NCBI GenBank assembly: GCA_934202525.1 | Contig: CAKPYB010000007.1 | Span: 47,110-111,109, forward strand | Source: an uncultured Prevotella sp. | GTDB lineage: Bacteria > Bacteroidota > Bacteroidia > Bacteroidales > Bacteroidaceae | Reading direction: 5' to 3' | Length of the DNA stretch: 64,000 nucleotides | Shown here: piece after piece, positions 51,584-57,781 of the stretch | Position numbering within the stretch: the first letter of the stretch is position 1 | How the letters are laid out: every line of letters begins with the position of its first letter | Notes under the pieces: model-generated | Seen by the model: only the letters and a program-made list of their open reading frames with translations | What the model was told of the DNA's origin: nothing | Database searches by the model: none | Position numbers and translations under genes: made by a program

Positions 51584-51895
51584 ATGAAAACAAGGGAAGA
51601 ATACATAGCACTCATCGCTTCTCATGCCGAAGAACTGCAAAACACCTTCGGCATCACCTCCCTGCGGCTCTTTGGTTCTGTTGCGAGAAACGAGCACCAC
51701 GATGGCAGCGATGTAGATATTTATGTAGAAATGCCCCCTAAGTTTTTTCTAGTAGTCCGCCTGAAGGTATACTTGGAAGAACTTTTAGACAGCCCTGTAG
51801 ATATTATCCGGAAGCACCAACACCTCAATCCCTTCCTACTCAAGGAAGTTGAGAGAGATGGGATTGAAGTGATAGCAAACAGAAATGAGCGGTAA
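51584..51895 (+). CDS. MNT-type nucleotidyltransferase, orphan copy 1
   Basis: This 103-aa protein has the minimal nucleotidyltransferase signature LRLFGSVARNEHHDGSDVDI (GS at 31-32, acidic pair D43/D45) and a short C-terminal part (DIIRKHQHLNPFLLKEVERD). MNT proteins act as antitoxins that AMPylate HEPN toxins. No HEPN gene follows. Its last residues (ANRNER) come from a fused foreign fragment compared with the copy at 56,235 (AER). Confidence 0.85.
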   Translation: MKTREEYIALIASHAEELQNTFGITSLRLFGSVARNEHHDGSDVDIYVEMPPKFFLVVRLKVYLEELLDSPVDIIRKHQHLNPFLLKEVERDGIEVIANRNER

Positions 51896-51930
51896 GAAAC
51901 TCGACAGGTTCCGCAAGGTCTGCGCATCGG
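51883..51930 (+). pseudogene. Repeat of the MSGKKLD fragment
   Basis: CAGAAATGAGCGGTAAGAAA followed by CTCGACAGGTTCCGCAAGGT repeats the fragment at 46,092-46,140 with two base changes. It overlaps the end of the MNT gene and has lost its continuation. Confidence 0.55.
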
Positions 51931-51936
51931 TACACT

Positions 51937-52404
51937 TTATTCCTCCTCGTCTCTACGCCTCCTATGCCACTTGTAGTCATTGTACAATACCCACAAACCG
52001 CCTCCCCCAAAGAAGAGACAGCCCACTATTCCCACTACCTGACAATATGTTTCAGATGGAATTTTTCTTGATACTTTTGGATGAAGAAACATATTGATGC
52101 CACCACACACAAAAATCAGACACAACAGGTAAAACTTAATTTTAATCGATATTTTCTTCCTATAAAAAAGAAAACAAACCAAAGAAAGACCTACCATTAA
52201 CACTAAAATTAATGAAGACATTCTCCCAAAAGTAAAATCTTCATGCCTCAATAACCTAAGGCATAGCGTAAATATGGAAGCAGTAACCAATACAAGACCA
52301 ACTGCATAACCTATCCAAATCACTTTTCGATTATCTTTAGAATCGAAAAGTGAACCCACGCTCTTCCAATATTTATCCATATCTTTCATAAGCCTTATTC
52401 CCAA
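51937..52404 (-). CDS. Hypothetical small membrane protein
   Basis: This 155-aa protein has four hydrophobic segments (about 30-50 VIWIGYAVGLVLVTASIFTL, 65-80 LILVLMVGLSLVCFLF, 90-107 FYLLCLIFVCGGINMFL, 120-140 CQVVGIVGCLFFGGGGLWVL). It ends in a basic/acidic tail (KWHRRRRDEEE). I recognise no family. An internal start (MDKYWKSVG) is also possible. It lies between the MNT gene and Vsr copy C, so it may be a cargo membrane effector or unrelated. Confidence 0.55.
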   Translation of the reverse strand: MGIRLMKDMDKYWKSVGSLFDSKDNRKVIWIGYAVGLVLVTASIFTLCLRLLRHEDFTFGRMSSLILVLMVGLSLVCFLFYRKKISIKIKFYLLCLIFVCGGINMFLHPKVSRKIPSETYCQVVGIVGCLFFGGGGLWVLYNDYKWHRRRRDEEE

Positions 52405-52416
52405 TAATAGTAGTTA

Positions 52417-52773
52417 CTAATCACGACGCCTTGGTTCCGGCTCCGCCACCATTTCAGCCAGCCGGTGCAGCACCTCATGGTCCCTCTCCCGGTTTCTCCT
52501 GATCTTCTCCATCCAGAATCCGGTGTTCGATTTCGGCACCACATAATATTTGCACCCCTCATGTCCGTGCCAGAAGCACCCGTTCACCAGAATACAGGTG
52601 CGATATTTCCTCAGCACGATGTCCGGCTTGCCCGGCAACCGCGGATGATTGAGCCGATACCTGAATCCCCTACTCCACAGAAATTTCCTGACAAGAATCT
52701 CCGGTTTGGTATCTCTGCCTCTTATTGCCGCCATATTGTTGTGGCGCTGTTCTATGGTCAAACGGTCCGACAT
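52417..52773 (-). pseudogene. Vsr-like endonuclease, copy C, internal in-frame deletion
   Basis: The 118-aa frame matches copy A through FWMEKIRRNRERDHEVLHRL, then jumps in frame from AEM to VAEPEPRRRD. A 51-residue block including WHTIVIWECEL and the last helix is missing. The junction falls at a CCAT microhomology. The catalytic Asp and CFWHGH remain, but the core fold is broken, so activity is unlikely. No REP is at its 3' end; R8 is 850 bp further left. Confidence 0.85.
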
Positions 52774-52829
52774 ACTCTTTATTTACAAAAACTTCTTTCT
52801 TCTTATCTAATAAGTTTTGCAAGCTATAT

Positions 52830-52945
52830 GCTCCTCTATATGAAAAAATTCCGCAGTTTGCGGAACTTTTCTCGGATTCATTGTAAAACCAAAAATCGTC
52901 AGCAGGTTGCTGACGATTTCAAATTATTGGTTCCTAACTCAACTT
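52830..52945 (+). pseudogene. YhcG linker remnant with two palindromes
   Basis: The frame reads KNRQQVADDFKLLVPNS, like the remnant at 46,259-46,303. Palindromes lie at 52849-52865 (TTCCGCA/TGCGGAA) and 52893-52919 (AAATCGTCAGCA/TGCTGACGATTT). The following AAATTATTGGTTCCTAACTC is shared with the first remnant. Confidence 0.7.
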
Positions 52946-52953
52946 TGTTAATT

Positions 52954-53784
52954 TTATTGTTCCAATTTCTTAATCTCTTCGATAGATAAGTCGGTGAGAT
53001 CGGCAATATCATCTAATGGAGTATTGCGCGCTAACAACTTCAAAGCAATCTCTTTGCTTTTCTTTTTGGCTTCTTTTTCCACAGCATGCTTAAATACCGC
53101 ATAATTGTCCCACATGACCATCATGCTGTTGTCGTATTTCTCCTGTTCCTCTTTGGTCAGAGTCTTGGAGTCGGCGATTTCTGCCAGTCTCTTGAATATC
53201 TTATGCTGAGCCTCAAAAGGCATTTTTTCTAAAGTCTCCATATGCTTCAAATTATAAATCCAACAATCTAAAAACGTAGTACACTCTTCCTCTTTCTTCT
53301 TGAAAAGAGGCATTACCAAGTAGATGAAGCGGATCTTGTTAGAGTAAACCTCTCCGCTATCCTTGTCTGCCAGCACAACGTCTGTCCTGAACTTCTTGGG
53401 TGTATTTTCATCTACATCAAAGTTCATGAAACAGATAACATAAACGGGTGTGAGATGATAATCCCATTTTCCTTTTACGCCTTGGTCTACTATCGTTTTC
53501 GATGCATAGTAGAGAGACCGGTCGATGAAATAGGACTGGCTTCTGTTTTGCATTTCAACGATAATGTGCTCACCTGTGTCAGTTTCGCAAAAGACGTCGT
53601 AGATGATACCTCTCTGGTCTTTTGTTTCTGGCAACATCTCCTTGTCCTTAAACTTTACATCCGTGATGTGCTGCTCTCCCAGGAGGAGCTGGTTCAAGAA
53701 CTCAATCAGCAAGTCTTTGCTGTATTCCTGGCCGAAGATTCTTTTGAACGACCAGTCTGAGAATGGGTTGATGTATCTTGCCAT
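52954..53784 (-). CDS. Rpn-family recombination-promoting nuclease (PDDEXK)
   Basis: The 276-aa full-length protein has an N-terminal PD-(D/E)XK core: FSDWSFKRIFGQEYSKDLLI, YDVFCETDTGEHIIVEMQNR (D63, E77, Q79), YYASKTIVDQG. A helical C-terminus ends in a repeated-helix motif (TPLDDIADLTDLSIEEIKKL). Rpn proteins are DNA endonucleases that promote RecA-independent recombination and are implicated in defence. A truncated paralogue is at 47,031. It has an AT-rich upstream region and no shared module. Confidence 0.9.
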   Translation of the reverse strand: MARYINPFSDWSFKRIFGQEYSKDLLIEFLNQLLLGEQHITDVKFKDKEMLPETKDQRGIIYDVFCETDTGEHIIVEMQNRSQSYFIDRSLYYASKTIVDQGVKGKWDYHLTPVYVICFMNFDVDENTPKKFRTDVVLADKDSGEVYSNKIRFIYLVMPLFKKKEEECTTFLDCWIYNLKHMETLEKMPFEAQHKIFKRLAEIADSKTLTKEEQEKYDNSMMVMWDNYAVFKHAVEKEAKKKSKEIALKLLARNTPLDDIADLTDLSIEEIKKLEQ

Positions 53785-53859
53785 ATCTTTGCGATTTTAT
53801 GTTCTCGTTGCAAAGATACGCTTTTCTTTCGTAACTTCCAAGAAATTAACAAGAAAAAA

Positions 53860-54055
53860 TTCTTTCTTGATTAAAATGATAATAGCTAATTGATAGTGTC
53901 TGCGGCATAATTCTTCCGCAACTTGCGAAGATTTCGTAGTAGGCGCATATAGTAAAGATATTCTGCGAGTTGGAGATCAAAAACAAAGAGGGTGTGTCAT
54001 AAATCAACAATATGCTTTTTCTCATTTATAAGAATGCGATATGTTCATGAAACAG
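53860..54055 (+). pseudogene. YhcG linker remnant and IS-like end
   Basis: AAAATGATAATAGCTAATTG (also found before R7 at about 49,417) is followed by an imperfect palindrome (53913-53930) and by GATATTCTGCGAGTTGGAGA (matches the YhcG linker at 50,600). GGGTGTGTCATAAATC at about 53,990 resembles a terminal repeat of an insertion sequence. No transposase is left. Confidence 0.5.
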
Positions 54056-54434
54056 AAGGCTTTCCGATAGGAAAATGTTTCTTTTCGTATGACTCTACAA
54101 TGTCCGACATTAATGTCAGCTCTATGGCATTCCTGTCGTTAGCAGGCGTTTCATCCGTTATCAATGGCAGCAGTTCATCTATCCGGTTGAGAGCAAACTC
54201 ATATTGTTCTTTCGAAATCCTTTCCAGTTTATGCAAATCCATATTATTGATTTCGTCAAGTCTTTTCTGGTCGAGCACGCCCGAATTCCAAAGTTCATTC
54301 AGAGATTCATCCATTTTCTTTGAATAATAAGAATACAACAATTCTTTCAATTCTTCCAAACCTTTCTGAGAATCATCTACTTGAAACATTTGCAAGAGGT
54401 GTACTTGTATACTGTTTAATACCGTTGCTGCCAT
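54045..54434 (-). pseudogene. Chimera: small helical protein fused to a HigA N-terminus
   Basis: The 129-aa frame from ATG 54432-54434 begins MAATVLNSIQVHLLQMFQVD (copy of the gene at 49,060). At NNMDLHK it continues as LERISKEQYEFALNRIDELL ... EKKHFPIGKPSVS, which matches residues 3-60 of HigA at 55,310. It stops before the HTH, where the IS-like sequence begins. It could still be translated as a fusion, but the DNA-binding part of HigA is gone. Confidence 0.7.
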
Positions 54435-54467
54435 AACCTTTACATTAAAACGTTCTACATTTTTCTG

Positions 54468-54550
54468 CAAATTTACATTTTTCCTTTGAAAACACAAAAG
54501 AAAAAGCCCAAAAACTTGCATAAAAGAGAAATATTTCATATATTTGCAGA
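54468..54550. promoter_or_regulatory. Shared promoter module, copy P5
   Basis: Nearly identical to P3: minus-strand TTTG (54495-54498), 19-bp spacer, TAAATTTG (54468-54475), driving the chimeric gene; on the plus strand a TATATTTG box with no gene behind it. Confidence 0.7.
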
Positions 54551-54644
54551 AGAAAAGCTGCACTCGGCAATTTGAAAGCAGCTTTCATTGCGCTCGTTTG
54601 CATTACAAACATTTTAAATTATATAATTATGTTAGGAACTGAAC

Positions 54645-54753
54645 TTCCACATGTGGTTCAGGTACGGGCTGAAGGCCCAAAAGCTCCTAGCCCAGGGTAA
54701 CACCCTGGGTATAAGCGCAATCCGCCTTGCGCCCTGTAAGGGCAAAAGCTTTG
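54645..54753 (+). repeat. REP copy R9
   Basis: This copy has the outer flank CACATGTGGTTCAGGTACGG, the GGGTAACACCC inner hairpin and CGCCCTGTAAGGGCAAAAGC. It ends 22 bp from the Vsr copy D stop. Confidence 0.88.
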
Positions 54754-54774
54754 AAAATTCCGTGTAATCCGTGC

Positions 54775-55284
54775 CTATTTCTCTCGCCTTACCACCTCCG
54801 GCTCCGCCGCCATTACCGGCACTTCTTCCGGCAATTCATATCTTCTGATATGATGATCTTTCAGGTAGATATGGTTCAGCGTAAAGGCGAGCGACTCCAG
54901 CGTCTTCTCCCTTACCGCCGGCTTCAGTTCGCATTCCCATATCACGATGGTATGCCATCCCATTTCAGCCAGCCGGTGCAGCACCTCATGGTCCCTCTCC
55001 CGGTTCCTCCTGATCTTCTCCATCCAGAACCCGGTGTTCGATTTCGGCACCACATAATATTTGCACCCCTCATGTCCGTGCCAGAAGCACCCGTTCACCA
55101 GGATACAGGTGCGATATTTCCTCAGCACGATGTCCGGCTTGCCCGGCAAGCGTGGATGATTGAGCCGATACCTGAATCCCCTACTCCACAGAAATTTCCT
55201 GACAAGAATCTCCGGTTTGGTATCCCTGCCCCTTATTGCCGCCATATTATTATGGCGCTGTTCTATGGTCAAACGGTCCGACAT
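54775..55284 (-). CDS. Vsr-like endonuclease, copy D
   Basis: The 169-aa intact copy has all catalytic motifs (GKPDIVLR, CFWHGHEGC, VIWECEL). It shows small scattered differences from B (YLKDHHIRRYELPEEVPVMA, REKTLESLAF). It starts 25 bp downstream of higA on the same strand and may be co-transcribed with higBA, unlike the other copies. Confidence 0.92.
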   Translation of the reverse strand: MSDRLTIEQRHNNMAAIRGRDTKPEILVRKFLWSRGFRYRLNHPRLPGKPDIVLRKYRTCILVNGCFWHGHEGCKYYVVPKSNTGFWMEKIRRNRERDHEVLHRLAEMGWHTIVIWECELKPAVREKTLESLAFTLNHIYLKDHHIRRYELPEEVPVMAAEPEVVRREK

Positions 55285-55309
55285 CTTTAATTTATCATCA
55301 ATATCAGCT

Positions 55310-55672
55310 TTAACATTGCAACATCGCAGCAGGCGTTATGTTCAGAACCTTGCATAGCAATCTGGCTATTTTTAGAGTAGGCTCAGAGCGTCCTGTTACA
55401 TAATCGTTAATACGTGAAGGACTTACTCCAATTTCTGAAGCCAGTTGTTTTTGAGTCATATCCTTTTCATTTAAAGAAAGTTCTATAAGTTCAGAAACAG
55501 AAGGTTTTCCGATAGGAAAATGTTTCTTTTCGTATGACTCTACAATGTCCGACATTAAAGTCAGTTCTATGGCATTCCTATCGTTGGCAGGCGTATCGTC
55601 CGTTACCAAAGGCAGGAGATCTTCTATTCTGTTGAGTGCAAACTCATATTGTTCTTTCGTAATTCTATCCAT
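55310..55672 (-). CDS. higA: HigA-type antitoxin (XRE HTH)
   Basis: The 120-aa protein has the N-terminal HigA dimer/toxin-contact region (MDRITKEQYEFALNRIEDLL, DRNAIELTLMSDIVESYEKK) and a C-terminal HTH (about 70-115: MTQKQLASEIGVSPSRINDY, VTGRSEPTLKIARLLCKVLN). ATG 55670-55672 was chosen. It neutralises HigB and should repress its own operon. The toxin gene comes first, 11 bp upstream, as in HigBA systems. Confidence 0.9.
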   Translation of the reverse strand: MDRITKEQYEFALNRIEDLLPLVTDDTPANDRNAIELTLMSDIVESYEKKHFPIGKPSVSELIELSLNEKDMTQKQLASEIGVSPSRINDYVTGRSEPTLKIARLLCKVLNITPAAMLQC

Positions 55673-55683
55673 AATTGTTTTTA

Positions 55684-55983
55684 TTAAATGGTGGAACAAT
55701 CTATTTTGTCATATTCACTATGTGTTCCGACAAATCTTACGAAGAGTCGGCCTATTGTAAATTTAATAACCACTACCAACCTATACCTGTTTCCTCGAAT
55801 GTTGAATACATCATGTTGATTACCTACGTAGTCAGCATCAGGGAAGTCAGTTCTTATATCAGAAAAGTTGTGCCATTCTGCTTCTTCTGCAATCTGGTAC
55901 CATCTTTCCAGAGCTACTTTTGAGTCTTCTCGCCCAGGGGTCTCGTAAAACTCTTTTAGTTTCCTATGCGAAATAATTCTCAT
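55684..55983 (-). CDS. higB: HigB-type toxin (RelE superfamily)
   Basis: This 99-aa protein begins MRIISHRKLKEFYETPGRED and shows WYQIAEEAEWHNFSDIRTDF, then YVGNQHDVFNIRGNRYRLVV and FVRFVGTHSEYDKID. These are the marks of the HigB_toxin family, a ribosome-dependent mRNA interferase. ATG 55981-55983 was chosen, as the upstream extension has no family similarity. It forms a type II toxin-antitoxin pair with higA. Confidence 0.9.
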   Translation of the reverse strand: MRIISHRKLKEFYETPGREDSKVALERWYQIAEEAEWHNFSDIRTDFPDADYVGNQHDVFNIRGNRYRLVVVIKFTIGRLFVRFVGTHSEYDKIDCSTI

Positions 55984-56120
55984 AATTCCATGATTTAAAT
56001 TTTCATTGCAAAGATATACAGAAATATTGAAATACAATAGTTTCTTCCATAAATATTTTGTTTTTAGGATTATTTATATAATTAAGCTATTTTTTCTACA
56101 ATTTAGCTTTCCATCTTGCC

Positions 56121-56217
56121 CCCCTTACGGGCTGAAGGCCCAAAAGCTCCTAGCCCAGGGCATCGCCCTGGGTACACCAGCAATCACCCCTACGCCCTGT
56201 AGGGGCAAAAGCTTTTT
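56121..56217 (+). repeat. REP copy R10
   Basis: It lacks the full outer flank (starts CTTACGGGCTGAAGGCCC), has the GGGCATCGCCC inner hairpin and ends CGCCCTGTAGGGGCAAAAGC, 18 bp before the MNT start. Confidence 0.88.
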
Positions 56218-56234
56218 AAAAAAGGATATTAAGA

Positions 56235-56537
56235 ATGAAAACAAGAGAAGAATACATAGTCCTCATCACATCTCATGCCGAAGAACTGCAAAACACCTTC
56301 GGCATCACCTCCCTGCGCCTCTTTGGTTCTGTTGCGAGAAACGAGCACCACGATGGCAGCGATGTAGATATTTATGTAGAAATGCCCCCAAAGTTTTTCC
56401 TGATAGTCCGTCTGAAAGCATACCTTGAAGCCCTTCTGGGCTGCCCTGTCGATATTATCCGGAAGCACCAGCACCTCAACCCTTTCCTGCTCAAGGAAAT
56501 TGAGAGAGATGGGATTGAAGTGATAGCAGAGCGATAG
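56235..56537 (+). CDS. MNT-type nucleotidyltransferase, orphan copy 2
   Basis: This 100-aa paralogue of the gene at 51,584 (LRLFGSVARNEHHDGSDVDI intact) ends EVIAER. Both copies start just after a REP, so REP plus MNT was duplicated as a unit. There is again no HEPN partner, and the convergent AbiH gene ends 30 bp away. Confidence 0.85.
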   Translation: MKTREEYIVLITSHAEELQNTFGITSLRLFGSVARNEHHDGSDVDIYVEMPPKFFLIVRLKAYLEALLGCPVDIIRKHQHLNPFLLKEIERDGIEVIAER

Positions 56538-56566
56538 ATGTGGTCCCCTACCTAAGAATCATTCTA

Positions 56567-57775
56567 TCAGCCCTTCTCTTTACATTCCTTCTCAAAAAAA
56601 AGCCGCTGATCTTTAGCTATATTTTCGCAGAATTCAAAAAAATGATTGGAAATAACAATGTATTCATAGTTTATTTTACGTGTTACTCCTCTATTTTCCA
56701 TTTCATTTTCAAATTCTTTTTTACCATCTTCATTATGATAAAGTACAACAACTTCCGTATCTTTATTTTTTTCTAGAAAATCTGCGTAATACTCGTAATC
56801 TATACCATATATACTATGCCCAAATATAATAATTCTTTTAGAGTTTTCTATTATATCACTAAATCTTTGTTTTGCATTAATACTAATGTGATTAGATTTT
56901 CTTAATGATATGAACGCATTAGGTATATCGCATTCACTATCTATCCCAAATATTACTTCAGAATCTAAAGCACCATGAATTCTATAAAAATTCTCTTTTA
57001 AATCATCGGTTTCTAAATCTATGCGTGAATCAAATTTTATACGTTGTAGGAATTTGACGAAATTATAAATTGTGTCAGTATAGTTAAATGACACGATCTT
57101 AAAGTCGGGAAAACCACCTTGATTTTTTTTTGAAAAATCGGACAGTTTTATAGCCAATCCTTTGTATCCAGCAGCATAAATACCCATAATCGAAAAGAAT
57201 ATCATAGGTGCCACACTTCTTTCTTCATCATTTATTTTTGCGCTTTTAAGAAAGACTACAAGTTCGTCCTTCAGAAGTCTCATTGCTTCTTTAACCAAAT
57301 CTCTTTGTTCTTCGTTATATTGAGATAGAGCTTTTTTGATATACACACATTTTTCCCTTATATCATTGTCTGCTACAAAGTCAAGATAATTATTCTTTGT
57401 CATATATTCAATAACACTGTCAAATTCTGGTACTATTCCACAAAGATGCTTATAACCCTTAATTTCCTTAAATGATTCTTCATCAATATCTAAAGCTTTA
57501 TCAATGAGAGGCAAAAGTTTATCTATCATCTTTAAATAAACAGCTTGTTCGCTTCTTGTAGCATATTCCTGAATAATACCTTCAAAGTCATACCAATTTT
57601 CCTTCTCTCCTTTTGCTTTTATAAACTGCAAAAGGGGATTATCAGCATGCTTTACAAAAAAATCATCACTATCACTATTCAACTTATTAAAAAAAGAACG
57701 ATAATCGGTGACCATGCCTAAATTTAAGTCAAAGCCATTTCCTATTATCAAAGATGTTCCGTATTTCTTTTTCAT
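56567..57775 (-). CDS. AbiH-family abortive infection protein
   Basis: The 402-aa protein opens with the AbiH signature SLIIGNGFDLNLGMVTDYRS (residues 8-27) and contains ENWYDFEGIIQEYATRSEQ, FKIVSFNYTDTIYNFV, and a late RIIIFGHSIYGIDYEYYADF. AbiH, first found in Lactococcus, aborts phage infection by an unknown mechanism; an NADase/SIR2-like Rossmann core has been suggested for relatives. It starts 6 bp after the LlaJI-type gene and is the last gene of the restriction operon. Base composition is more AT-rich than the core genes. Confidence 0.85.
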   Translation of the reverse strand: MKKKYGTSLIIGNGFDLNLGMVTDYRSFFNKLNSDSDDFFVKHADNPLLQFIKAKGEKENWYDFEGIIQEYATRSEQAVYLKMIDKLLPLIDKALDIDEESFKEIKGYKHLCGIVPEFDSVIEYMTKNNYLDFVADNDIREKCVYIKKALSQYNEEQRDLVKEAMRLLKDELVVFLKSAKINDEERSVAPMIFFSIMGIYAAGYKGLAIKLSDFSKKNQGGFPDFKIVSFNYTDTIYNFVKFLQRIKFDSRIDLETDDLKENFYRIHGALDSEVIFGIDSECDIPNAFISLRKSNHISINAKQRFSDIIENSKRIIIFGHSIYGIDYEYYADFLEKNKDTEVVVLYHNEDGKKEFENEMENRGVTRKINYEYIVISNHFFEFCENIAKDQRLFFEKECKEKG

Positions 57776-57781
57776 ATTATT

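Noticed and set aside
52954..53784. Rpn gene as an active transposase
   Set aside because: The family is often labelled transposase, but known members are nucleases promoting recombination, and no terminal repeats flank this gene.
53985..54010. Complete insertion sequence
   Set aside because: Only a GGGTGTGTCATAAATC-like end is visible; there is no transposase and no matching second end.
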